From Xiheimicrobium sp033763395 (GTDB lineage: Bacteria; Myxococcota; Myxococcia; Myxococcales; Myxococcaceae): DNA of 64,000 nucleotides. Within the stretch, counting starts at the first letter, position 1; each line of letters opens with the position of its first letter. Positions 9,175 to 17,290 of the stretch are shown piece by piece. Where the stretch lies: contig JANRKQ010000069.1 of assembly GCA_033763395.1 (NCBI GenBank), positions 1 through 64,000 on the forward strand, given 5' to 3'. The notes under the pieces were generated by a model. It did not search any database. It was given only the letters and a program-made list of their open reading frames with translations, and was not told the DNA's origin. Both the position numbers and the translations under genes were made by a program.

Positions 9175-9265
9175 GACGGCGCTCCTACCCCCAAACGACG
9201 ACGAGGTGGCAGCCCTCGAGGTTCGGCGGCGCGGGCCGGCGACTGGCCTGCTAGGAGGCCGGGCC
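9175..9265. promoter_or_regulatory. msbA-lpxB divergent spacer with two ribosome sites
   Basis: This 91-bp spacer separates the divergent GTG starts of msbA and lpxB. Each start has a near-consensus ribosome site: TAGGAG for msbA (about 9182-9187, minus strand) and TAGGAGG for lpxB (9252-9258). Promoters for both operons must overlap here, though I see no clean -35/-10 pair. Confidence 0.55.
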
Positions 9266-10435
9266 GTGTCGGCGTCGGATCCCAGCGTGCTCGTCGTGGC
9301 CGGAGAGGCCTCGGGTGATGGCCATGGCGCCGACGTGGTGCGCGCGCTCAAGGCCCTTCGGCCCGAGGTGACGTTCTTCGGCATGGGCGGCCCGAAGCTG
9401 AAGGCCGCCGGGGTCGAGTTGATTCACGGAGCCCATGAGATCTCGGTGATGGGCATCGCCGAGGTGCTGCCGAAGATCCCGCGCATCTTGTCGGTGATGG
9501 CCGATCTCGAGCGGGCCGCGGCGGCGCGGCGGCCGAGCGTGGCGCTGCTCATCGACGTGCCGGACTTCAACCTGCGGCTCGCCCCGAAGCTCAAGGCGCT
9601 GTCGATTCCGGTGGTGTCCTTCGTGGCGCCGATGGTGTGGGCGTGGCGCGAGGGCCGGGCGCGGCGCCTGTCGAAGCTGGTCGACGAGGTGTGCTGCATT
9701 CTGCCCTTCGAGGAGCCCTTCTTGCGCGAGCGCGGCGTCAACGCGACGTACGTGGGCTCGCCGGTGCTCGAGCAGGTGCCGCCACCGGCGCCGGCCGAAA
9801 CGTTTCGCGAGGCCCTGGGGCTCGAGGTGCGCCGACCGGTGCTCGCGGTCCTGCCCGGGAGTCGCCGCTCGGAGATCGCGCGCCTGGGCCGCGTGATGCG
9901 AGACGTGGCGGCCGAGGTCGCGTGGCGGCACGAGGGGTTGCAGGTGGTGGTGCCGGTCGCGCCGGGCCTCGATCGCGCGCTCGTCACCACCGCGTTCGAG
10001 GGACTGCCGGTGGTGCTCGTCGACGGCCGGGCGCCCGAGGTGGTGGGCGCGAGCGACGTGGCGCTGGTGGCCTCGGGGACGGCGACGCTGGAAGCCGGGC
10101 TGATGCGCCGGCCCTTCGTCACCATCTACCGGGTGTCACCGCTGACGTACGCGGTGGGCAAGGCGCTGGTGCGCATTCCATTCTTCTGCCTGGTGAACCT
10201 GTTGGCGAAGCGGCGGGTGGTGCCGGAGCTGCTCCAGGGCGACGTCACCGTTCCGCGCGTCGTGGAGGCCCTGGAGCCGCTGTGGGCCGGTCCCGAGCGG
10301 GAGGCCTGTCTCGCAGGCCTCGACGAGGTTCGTGCGTCCCTGGGGCCGCCAGGGGCCGCTGGACGGGTGGCGGAGCGGCTGCTCGAGAGGCTCCCCCGGA
10401 CGCCCGGACAGGCCCAGACCGAACCCGATTCGTGA
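9266..10435 (+). CDS. lpxB: lipid-A-disaccharide synthase
   Basis: GT19 enzyme that joins UDP-diacylglucosamine and lipid X into the lipid A disaccharide at the inner membrane. The 389-residue product shows VAGEASGD near residue 10, VMGIAEVLPKI, LLIDVPDFNLRL (with the conserved Asp), VAPMVWAWREGR, LPGSRRSEI and LVASGTATLEAGL, in the family order. GTG at 9266 is chosen because TAGGAGG precedes it by 7 nt. It diverges from msbA, so the two arms of lipid A production share one control region. Confidence 0.95.
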   Translation: MSASDPSVLVVAGEASGDGHGADVVRALKALRPEVTFFGMGGPKLKAAGVELIHGAHEISVMGIAEVLPKIPRILSVMADLERAAAARRPSVALLIDVPDFNLRLAPKLKALSIPVVSFVAPMVWAWREGRARRLSKLVDEVCCILPFEEPFLRERGVNATYVGSPVLEQVPPPAPAETFREALGLEVRRPVLAVLPGSRRSEIARLGRVMRDVAAEVAWRHEGLQVVVPVAPGLDRALVTTAFEGLPVVLVDGRAPEVVGASDVALVASGTATLEAGLMRRPFVTIYRVSPLTYAVGKALVRIPFFCLVNLLAKRRVVPELLQGDVTVPRVVEALEPLWAGPEREACLAGLDEVRASLGPPGAAGRVAERLLERLPRTPGQAQTEPDS

Positions 10436-10468
10436 AGCCCTCGGCCGCGCCGCAGCGAGCGGGCAGGG

Positions 10469-12445
10469 TCACTGCGCCTGAAGCTGGCCGAAGTCGACGA
10501 CCGTCACGTTCCCCGCGCTGACCCGCGCGCGTTGGGTCTGCGACTTCGCCCCGGTGAGGCTGACCGAGACGCTGTAGTCGCCGGCACACACCGTCACGAC
10601 CTTCTTCATCGACGCGACGCCTGGCACCTGTTGGCCATTGAGCCGGAAATCGCCGCCCGGGAGGGCACGAAGTTCGAGGGTGCCGCGCGGGTTCTTCACC
10701 ATGATGGCCCTGGCATCGCCTGGAGCCAGGTCGACGTCGACGGTGCGCCGGCAGAACGACGACGCGTTCACCAGCTCGATGCGATGCGCGCCCGGGGTCA
10801 GCTCGAGCCTGAGCGGCGCCTTACCGGTGGTGCCCCAATCGTGGCCCTCGACCCGCACCTGCATCGGCAGATCGGCTTCCACGTCGAGCGTCGCGGCGCG
10901 GTCGTCGCGGGCCTGGCCGGCGTCTGCTTCGACGAGCGCCAGGCCCGGGCCAGCATCGTCTTCGGCCGGCACCTCGACGATCGGTCCAGCGTCGACCGCG
11001 GGCACCTCGGCGACGGCTCCAGCATCGGCCGGCGGCGCGAGGACCAGCGGGGCCCCCGCATCATCAGCGGACGCCACGGGCCCCGGGCCCTTTCGCACCA
11101 ACAGCCCCACCGCGGCGATCACGACGAGGGCCGCGAAGGCCGCCAGCACCGCCCACCGGGTCGATGACGGCCCCTTCGTCTCCCGCGGCGGCGCGGCGGC
11201 CCGGGCCACCGCGTCCTTCACCTTGCGGCGATCACGATCGGGCAACAGCGAGGTCGACTGCAGGTTCGCGGCGAGCTCGGGCTCCGTCGGCACCGGCGCG
11301 AGGCCGGGCTGCTCGCCGCCGTGCGTGACCTTGTTCGGCGCGACGGGCGCGCTCGACGGCGCCGGGAGCGGCGGAACGGCAGGCACGCGCATCGACGGGG
11401 CGGTGGGCGCGAAGCCGACGTCTGGCTGCTCGGGCGCCTGCGGGTCCGAGGGGATTTCCTGCTCGGTGCGGGCGCCGCCCCAGGTGTGCTGGGCATCGCC
11501 CGGGGCCAGCGGCTGGGCCGGCTGGGGCTCGAGGTGGGCGACCTCGGCCGCGACGACGCGGAAGAGCCGGAGCAGATCTTCCTGGCCGATGGGCTGGCCG
11601 ACGAAGCGCAGGTACTTCTCGAGGTCGTCCTTGAGCGCCTGCGCGGTGGGGTAGCGCCCCTCCCGATCCGGGTGCACGCAGCTCGCGAGGATCTGCCGCA
11701 GGGGCAGGGCCAGGTTCGGCCGCAGCTGCTCGATGGGCCTGATGCGCGCGGCCCGGGCGTTGTCGATCTGCTCGACCTCGGTGTTCCCGGCGATGGCGCG
11801 GGTGTTGGTGAGCAGCTCGTAGAGCACGAGCCCGAGCGCGTAGACGTCGACGCGGCGATCGATGTCCTGGCCGGTGATCTGCTCCGGCGCCATGTAGGGG
11901 TACTTGCCCTTGACCAGGCCGGCCTGCGTCTTGTGGGTGGCGGTGCTGGCGCGGGCGACGCCGAAGTCGATGAGCTTCACCACGCCGGTCGTCGACAGCA
12001 GGACGTTGTGGGGCGAGACGTCGCGGTGAATGAGGTTGAGCGCCTGGCCCGTCTTCGGGTGCTTCGCCTCGTGCGCGTGGTGCAGGGCGCCGGCGACGTC
12101 GGCGATGATGCACGCGCACAGCTCGGGGGCCATCAGCTCGCCCTGACGCTCGTGCTCGAGGCTGATCGTCATGAGATCGAACCCGGGCACGTACTCCATG
12201 GCCAGGTAGTAGACGCCGTTGACCTGCCCGAGGTCGAAGATGCGGGCGATGTTGGGGTGAATGACGCTCGCGAGAATCGACGCCTCGTCGAGGAACATGC
12301 GCACGAAGTCGGGGTTGGCGCAGAGGTGGGCGTGCGGCCGCTTCACCACGCAGACGCCACTGGGGCCGTTGGCGAGGAAGACGTCGGCCATGCCGCCGGC
12401 GCCGATGCGCTTGTCGAGGGTGTAGGGCCCGAGCGTCTCAGCCAT
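10469..12445 (-). CDS. membrane Ser/Thr protein kinase with extracytoplasmic tail
   Basis: Hanks-type kinase of 658 residues. Residues about 8-275 form the kinase: glycine loop GAGGMADV (15-22), Lys35, HRDVSPHN (140-147), DFG (160-162) and MAPEQ (185-189). A Pro/Ala-rich linker leads to one membrane helix (WAVLAAFAALVVIAAVGLLV). The outside part is an Ala/Asp 'DAG' linker and a tandem PEGA-like beta region with two Cys (SSFCRR and TVCAGDY). The architecture is typical of myxobacterial kinases. Substrate unknown; it diverges from the DPM-like gene. Confidence 0.93.
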   Translation of the reverse strand: MAETLGPYTLDKRIGAGGMADVFLANGPSGVCVVKRPHAHLCANPDFVRMFLDEASILASVIHPNIARIFDLGQVNGVYYLAMEYVPGFDLMTISLEHERQGELMAPELCACIIADVAGALHHAHEAKHPKTGQALNLIHRDVSPHNVLLSTTGVVKLIDFGVARASTATHKTQAGLVKGKYPYMAPEQITGQDIDRRVDVYALGLVLYELLTNTRAIAGNTEVEQIDNARAARIRPIEQLRPNLALPLRQILASCVHPDREGRYPTAQALKDDLEKYLRFVGQPIGQEDLLRLFRVVAAEVAHLEPQPAQPLAPGDAQHTWGGARTEQEIPSDPQAPEQPDVGFAPTAPSMRVPAVPPLPAPSSAPVAPNKVTHGGEQPGLAPVPTEPELAANLQSTSLLPDRDRRKVKDAVARAAAPPRETKGPSSTRWAVLAAFAALVVIAAVGLLVRKGPGPVASADDAGAPLVLAPPADAGAVAEVPAVDAGPIVEVPAEDDAGPGLALVEADAGQARDDRAATLDVEADLPMQVRVEGHDWGTTGKAPLRLELTPGAHRIELVNASSFCRRTVDVDLAPGDARAIMVKNPRGTLELRALPGGDFRLNGQQVPGVASMKKVVTVCAGDYSVSVSLTGAKSQTQRARVSAGNVTVVDFGQLQAQ

Positions 12446-12509
12446 GGGTGAGCGCTGCCCTTACCACGGTTCCCCTCGGGCGCCGCTTACGCTAAGCGCC
12501 GCACCGCTC

Positions 12510-13211
12510 ATGAACCCGGCCCTCGTCATCATCCCCACGTACAACGAACGAGACAACCTCGGGCCGATCACCTCGGCGGTGCTGGCGGCGGACAGCCGGG
12601 TCGACATTCTCGTGGTGGACGACAACTCGCCCGACGGCACCGGGCAGCTCGCCGACGAGTTGGCGGCGAAGGAGCCCCGCGTTCAGGTGCTCCACCGCGA
12701 GAAAAAAGAGGGCCTCGGCCGCGCGTACCTGGCCGCGTTCCGGTGGGCGATCGCCCGGAAGTACGACTTCATCATCGAGATGGACGCGGATTTCTCGCAC
12801 GACCCGAAGTACCTGCCCGCGCTCATCGACGCAGCGAAGACGGCCGACATCGCGGTGGGCAGCCGGTACATCGAGGGTGGCGGCACGGTGAACTGGGGCA
12901 TCGGGCGCCAGGTGATGTCACGCGGCGGCTCGATGTACGCGCGCACGGTGCTGGGCATCTCGCTGCGAGACGTCACCGCGGGCTTCAAGTGCTTCAACCG
13001 GCGCGTGCTCGAGACCATCAACCTCGACGAGGTGCAGTCGAGCGGCTACGGCTTCCAGATCGAGCTCAGCTACCGGGCGCTCAAGAAGGGCTTCACCATC
13101 AAGGAGATCCCCATCGTCTTCGAGGACCGCCGCGTCGGCCAGTCGAAGATGAGCCGGAAGATCTTCCTCGAGGCGGTGAAGATGGTGTGGAAGCTGCGCT
13201 TCACGGTGTGA
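12510..13211 (+). CDS. polyprenyl-phosphate mannosyltransferase-like GT2
   Basis: GT2 enzyme of 233 residues resembling dolichol/polyprenol monophosphomannose synthase, which moves mannose (or another hexose) from a nucleotide sugar to a lipid phosphate carrier. It has IIPTYNERDN, VVDDNSPDGTG, EMDADFSHDP (metal-binding DAD), GSRYIEGG and FEDRRVGQSKMS, the family's signature blocks. There is no C-terminal membrane domain, as in the soluble class. The ATG at 12510 matches the family N-terminus; a longer opening begins at 12444 over the divergent kinase start. Confidence 0.9.
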   Translation: MNPALVIIPTYNERDNLGPITSAVLAADSRVDILVVDDNSPDGTGQLADELAAKEPRVQVLHREKKEGLGRAYLAAFRWAIARKYDFIIEMDADFSHDPKYLPALIDAAKTADIAVGSRYIEGGGTVNWGIGRQVMSRGGSMYARTVLGISLRDVTAGFKCFNRRVLETINLDEVQSSGYGFQIELSYRALKKGFTIKEIPIVFEDRRVGQSKMSRKIFLEAVKMVWKLRFTV

Positions 13212-13214
13212 GCG

Positions 13215-13838
13215 ATGTGGGGCACGTTCCTCATCGCCATGCCGGCGGTGCTCTTCATCGTCGACCCCATCGGCGTGGTGCCGCTCTTCGTCGCGATGAC
13301 CGCGAACGACCCGCCCGAGAAGTGCCGGGCGATGGCGCGGCGGGCCTGCCTCACCGCGACCGGCGTGCTGGTCTTCTTCGCGCTGTTCGGCACGGTGATC
13401 TTCAAGGTCTTCGGCGTCACGCTGGCGGCGTTCCGGGTAGCCGGCGGGCTGCTGCTGATGCTGACGGCGCTCGACATGCTCCGCGCGCAGCACCCGGCGA
13501 CGAAGACGAGCCCGGAGGAAGCGAAAGAAGGCGCCGAGCAGGAAGACATCGCCATCGTACCGCTCGCGATGCCGCTGCTCGCGGGGCCGGGCGCGATCGC
13601 CACGGTGATGGTCCTGATGGCCGAGTACGGCGCTGACTGGCTGAACGCGTCGATCGTTATCGCCTGCATCGGGGTGACGTTCTTCGTCACCTACCTGCTG
13701 CTGCGGAGCGCCAACCTGGTGAAGCGCGTGCTGAAGCAGACTGGCATCGCGATCCTCGAGCGCGTGTTCGGGCTGATCCTCGCGGCCATCGCGGTGCAGT
13801 TCGTGTTCGAAGGCGGCAAGGCGCTCCTCAAGGGCTGA
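13215..13838 (+). CDS. MarC (UPF0056) family membrane protein
   Basis: Integral membrane protein of 207 residues with about six hydrophobic segments. It shows the MarC-family traits VDPIGVVPLF near the N-terminus, FRVAGGLLLMLTALDML, and PLAMPLLAGPGAIATVMVL in the second half. The family's function is unsettled; it was once linked to multiple antibiotic resistance. It starts 3 bp after the DPM-like gene and is probably cotranscribed. Confidence 0.92.
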   Translation: MWGTFLIAMPAVLFIVDPIGVVPLFVAMTANDPPEKCRAMARRACLTATGVLVFFALFGTVIFKVFGVTLAAFRVAGGLLLMLTALDMLRAQHPATKTSPEEAKEGAEQEDIAIVPLAMPLLAGPGAIATVMVLMAEYGADWLNASIVIACIGVTFFVTYLLLRSANLVKRVLKQTGIAILERVFGLILAAIAVQFVFEGGKALLKG

Positions 13839-13845
13839 GGCGTCG

Positions 13846-14580
13846 TCACGGGCGCCAGCGCCACCCGAAGCGAGGCAGCCGGAAGGGCGACAGCGGCGAG
13901 TCGATGCGGCCCAGCGGTGCGAACGAGCCCGGGAGCTCGCGAAAGAGCGCCTCTTGCAGGGACGCCTCGTGCTCGCCCTGGTTCACCACCAGCAGCACGC
14001 CTCCGGGCACGACGCGCGAGGTGACGTGCCGCAACAGCTCGAGGGGCGCCAGGAAGCGGGCCGGCAGCCCCCACGCCTCGAGCGGCGCCTGCGTGAGGAA
14101 GGGGAGGAACCAGGTGACGACGGCCCAGGGCCCTTCGAGAGAGCGGACATCGCCAGCGATGAAGCGGCAGTCGGGGAAGGCGGCGGCGACGGCCTCTCCG
14201 TAGACGCGCCGGGTGCTCCCCCAGAGGTAGCGGCGGTGGGCGTCGAGCTCGACGGCGTCCCACCCGCGGGGCTGCGCCGTCGCGAGGCCTGCGAGCATCG
14301 CTCCGTTCTTGGCGCCGACATCGAGCGCCCGGCCGGGTGGCAGGTCGACCGGCAGGGACCGATCGAGCACGTCGAGCGCATACAGGCTCTCTCGCCACGC
14401 CTGGGGGCTGCAGCAGGCTTCCCAACGCGAGAACTGAAACCGCGATCGCAACGCGTTCAGCCGCGCACGCCCCTCGGAGGACAGATCGGCCGCGACGCCC
14501 TCGAGGGATTGCCGACGATGAAACGCCGGCAAGGACCACCGCACCGCTGCGCGCCACCGAAACCCCAGCTCTTCGAACAT
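13846..14580 (-). CDS. class I SAM-dependent methyltransferase-like protein
   Basis: Predicted soluble protein of 244 residues with a Rossmann-type motif I (ALDVGAKNGAM), an acidic motif II (VELD), FIAGDVRSL as motif III, and VVPGGVLLVVNQG as a post-motif strand. These fit the class I methyltransferase fold. Substrate unknown. It is convergent with marC and ends 8 bp from it. The first glycine motif is GAKNG rather than GxGxG, so catalytic status is likely but not certain. Confidence 0.7.
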   Translation of the reverse strand: MFEELGFRWRAAVRWSLPAFHRRQSLEGVAADLSSEGRARLNALRSRFQFSRWEACCSPQAWRESLYALDVLDRSLPVDLPPGRALDVGAKNGAMLAGLATAQPRGWDAVELDAHRRYLWGSTRRVYGEAVAAAFPDCRFIAGDVRSLEGPWAVVTWFLPFLTQAPLEAWGLPARFLAPLELLRHVTSRVVPGGVLLVVNQGEHEASLQEALFRELPGSFAPLGRIDSPLSPFRLPRFGWRWRP

Positions 14581-14836
14581 CGCCTGTCAGTCTGGCCCGA
14601 CGGTCCTGCGCGTGTCAGGCGAGAAGCGCCCTCTCGCCCGAGGCGTCTGCCGGCTCGAGCGCTGGCCAACAGCCGGGAAGACGACCTCGGCCGTCAGGGG
14701 CCGCGTTGCGGCGCCTGGGCCTTCAGTGGCTCGTTCGAGCCAAACCGCTCGTGCTTCGGGCACCTCGACTTGACCCGGCCTGCGCAAGAGCAGAAGGCGC
14801 CCGCGAAGTTTGGCGAGCACGGTTCGGTGCGAGGCC

Positions 14837-15391
14837 TTACTGCGGGGCCGGCCGCAGGCCCGACACCGACGAGCGCACCGGCTCAGCAAGGCGCGCCTCG
14901 AGCGGCCCCGCTTCGCTGCACGCGGCCGTCCACAGCGCCGAGAGGGCTTCCGGCGACGGCAACTGTTCCGCCGCGCGGCGCAGCTTCTTCGACTGGTCGG
15001 CCAGCAGCACGCGGCGCACGCCCACGCCGGCCACCTCGACGTCGAAGGGCGAGGTCGTCATCAAGCGGGAGACGCGCACGCAGAAGCACAGCAGGCGCAG
15101 CGCGTCCTTGAGGATCGCGTCGCGGAACTCGGGTGGCACCGTGCCGTCGTGGTTCACCGACAGGTGGTGCTCGACGCCGTTGGGCTGCAGGGTGACGTGG
15201 TAGCTGACGATCCACGTCAGGAAGAGCTCGTGGCGCACCTGCATGCCCTTACTCATCGTCATGCCCAGAGCCTCGATCGATCGGTTCTGCACGTCGAGGC
15301 ACACGCGTGCCAGCTGCGTGAGCTGCTCGGGTGCGAGCGACAGCTCCGTGCGCTTCTTGCCGGAAAATGGAAGCTTTGACCGCCAGTCCAT
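14837..15391 (-). CDS. hypothetical cytoplasmic protein
   Basis: Unrecognised protein of 184 residues with no signal peptide or membrane segment. It opens MDWRSKLPFSGKKRTELSLA and contains a helical region (LTQLARVCLDVQNRSIEALG), then HHLSVNHDGTVPPEFRDA. Codon use is normal for the window and it reads convincingly. The ATG at 15391 is favoured over upstream starts because the preceding translation is low-quality and overlaps the divergent promoter. The 256 bp after its stop shows no gene I can support. Confidence 0.65.
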   Translation of the reverse strand: MDWRSKLPFSGKKRTELSLAPEQLTQLARVCLDVQNRSIEALGMTMSKGMQVRHELFLTWIVSYHVTLQPNGVEHHLSVNHDGTVPPEFRDAILKDALRLLCFCVRVSRLMTTSPFDVEVAGVGVRRVLLADQSKKLRRAAEQLPSPEALSALWTAACSEAGPLEARLAEPVRSSVSGLRPAPQ

Positions 15392-15563
15392 GAGTCTCAC
15401 GCCCCCCAGTGCCATGCGCGCACCATGCGCCCGTGCAATGAGTGCTGACAAGAGGCTGGATCTTTCCACCCACAGCGGCCGGCCCGTCGATTCTGACGTT
15501 CCGCGTGGGGTCTCCACCGTAAACCCACGGCGCGACTGGACACGGTCCCGTCTCCCGGCGCAT

Positions 15564-16364
15564 ATGCATCGCCGCGAAATGAGAGTGCTCCTGGCCCTCA
15601 GCGCCGGCATGGTCGTCATGGGATGCGCGCCTGCCTTCCTGGTCGGTCAGCGGCCCCCCCGCGAGCCGATGGTGGCGGGGCCGCCGCGCACGGTGGTGGT
15701 CGAGCCGCTCTTCGAGCGGGCCGAATGGAAGACCTCGACGAGGACCGAGTTCGTCAGCGGCGTCGGTTCGGGCCTGGGGACCAGCATGACGGCGAGCGGC
15801 GCGCCCACGACGGTGGCCGTGACGCGAACGGTGACCGAGAAACCGCTCTTCGCCCGCCCGGCGACACTCGCGGCGATTCACGAGCGGCTGCTCGCAGCCG
15901 TCGGCGTGCTGCGCCCGTCGTGGAAGGTGGTGGGGCCCTCGGCGGCGCCGACGCTGCGCGGGCCGGTGACGGTGGTGCGCACCATCATCGACGGCAACGA
16001 GCTGGTGCAGAGCGACCGCACCCTGAAGAACTCGGCGTTCGCGTTCGGGCTCGTGCTGCTGCCGCTGCAGATCCTCGCGGCGATGCCAGTCGAGGAGACC
16101 CAGCGCGTGAGCGGCCAGATCGATCTCGTGCGCCTCGCCGACCAGGCGCTGGCCCAGCGGCTGGTGAAGTACGCGACCCAGCCGGACTTCGCGGTGAACC
16201 TCGCGGGCCTGGCGCCCAGGACGCAGGCCTTCGCGCTCGACGTCGAGTACCAGGAGGGCCTGTTCGCCGACGAGGCCCCGCGCTTTGGCGTGCTCCTCGA
16301 CGGCTTCGTCGAGAAGCTGGCGTTCGCCATCGTCACCCTCATCGAGGAGGAGTCCACACCATGA
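15564..16364 (+). CDS. hypothetical lipoprotein
   Basis: Exported lipoprotein of about 266 residues: a short basic start (MHRREMR), a hydrophobic core and the lipobox VMGC give a lipidated Cys. A second ATG at 15579 is equally plausible. The mature part has no motif I recognise; it contains a Gly/Thr-rich stretch (GVGSGLGTSMTASG) and a later hydrophobic patch. It overlaps the DUF971 gene by ATGA and begins a four-gene unit ending in a Ser/Thr kinase. Confidence 0.75.
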   Translation: MHRREMRVLLALSAGMVVMGCAPAFLVGQRPPREPMVAGPPRTVVVEPLFERAEWKTSTRTEFVSGVGSGLGTSMTASGAPTTVAVTRTVTEKPLFARPATLAAIHERLLAAVGVLRPSWKVVGPSAAPTLRGPVTVVRTIIDGNELVQSDRTLKNSAFAFGLVLLPLQILAAMPVEETQRVSGQIDLVRLADQALAQRLVKYATQPDFAVNLAGLAPRTQAFALDVEYQEGLFADEAPRFGVLLDGFVEKLAFAIVTLIEEESTP

Positions 16365-16705
16365 GCTTCTGGGAGAGCCTCAAGCCGGCCAAACGCACGC
16401 CCCAGGTGACCGGCGCCGAGCTGTCGGCGGATCAGAAGACGCTCGCGCTCACCTGGAGCGACGGCGAGCACCACCCGGTCACGGCGCGCGTGCTCCGGCA
16501 GTACTGCCCGTGCGCCGAGTGCGTCGAAGAGTGGAGCGGCAAGCGCACGTACGATCCCGAGGTCATCTCGGCGGACATGAAGATCATCGAGATCGCCCCG
16601 GTGGGGAACTACGCGCTCTCGTTCACCTTCGGCGACCTCCACCGCACGGGCATCTTCAACTGGGACTACCTGCGCGCCCTGGCCACCGCAGGCCGCGGGA
16701 CTTGA
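16361..16705 (+). CDS. DUF971 domain protein
   Basis: Small 114-residue protein matching the DUF971 fold (also found at the N-terminus of gamma-butyrobetaine hydroxylases). It has LTWSDGEHHPVTARVLR, the Cys cluster YCPCAECVEEWSG, IAPVGNYALSFTFGD and HRTGIFNWDYLR. The cysteines suggest metal binding. Its start overlaps the preceding lipoprotein stop. Stand-alone DUF971 proteins have been associated with Fe-S assembly genes in other genomes, but there is no such neighbour here. Confidence 0.9.
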   Translation: MSFWESLKPAKRTPQVTGAELSADQKTLALTWSDGEHHPVTARVLRQYCPCAECVEEWSGKRTYDPEVISADMKIIEIAPVGNYALSFTFGDLHRTGIFNWDYLRALATAGRGT

Positions 16706-16720
16706 GGCAGACTGGCGGAC

Positions 16721-17290
16721 GTGAGTGACGAGCCCACGCCCGGTGACGGCCCGCAGCTGACGCGTGAGGGCGTGCTGGAAGGGCGTGCCCCGGCGCCTGC
16801 CGAAGGGCCGGTGCCGCCGGTGGTGCCCGCCGCCCCCGAGGCGCCGCTCGAGCTCGTCGAACGGCCGCCGCGCGGCGACCGGGACTTCGCGCTCCACCGA
16901 AGCTATCGCGATGATCCCACGTCTCGTCGGCGCCGCTGGCCCTTCTTCATCGCGCTGCCTGTGGCGGTGGCGCTGGGCCTGGTGGCGTTCGTCGTGAGCC
17001 GGCCCCCGCCGAAGGTGCTGCGTCGGCCCGACCTGCCCGCCCTCCCGGCGCCGGTGGCCGACGTACTTCCGGTGCTGGCCGGGCCACCCGTCGTCATCGA
17101 GTCGACGCCGGCTGGCGCCACCATCACCCTGCCCGACGGCTCGAGGCTCGGGGTGACGCCGTGGGCCGGCAACAACCCGTTCCTCACCGACACCACGCTC
17201 ACGCTCAAGCTCGCAGGTCACCGCCCCGCGACGGTGCAGATCCCCGGGGCGAAGGAAGCGACGCGCCACGTCGCCTTGAGGCCGAAATGA
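16721..17290 (+). CDS. single-pass membrane protein with PEGA domain
   Basis: Bitopic protein of 189 residues: a Pro/Ala-rich cytoplasmic N-terminus (about 1-70), one membrane helix (WPFFIALPVAVALGLVAFVV), then a periplasmic PEGA-type beta domain beginning VVIESTPAGATITLPDGS and including GVTPWAG. GTG start at 16721. Its stop overlaps the kinase ATG (ATGA), and the kinase tail has the related segment GQTPWAG, so the two outer domains probably share an origin or partner. Confidence 0.85.
   Translation: MSDEPTPGDGPQLTREGVLEGRAPAPAEGPVPPVVPAAPEAPLELVERPPRGDRDFALHRSYRDDPTSRRRRWPFFIALPVAVALGLVAFVVSRPPPKVLRRPDLPALPAPVADVLPVLAGPPVVIESTPAGATITLPDGSRLGVTPWAGNNPFLTDTTLTLKLAGHRPATVQIPGAKEATRHVALRPK

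Noticed and set aside
14581..14836. Small minus-strand open frame in the spacer after the unknown 184-residue gene
   Set aside because: Translation is Arg/Leu-rich without motif or ribosome site and overlaps the neighbouring gene's end.
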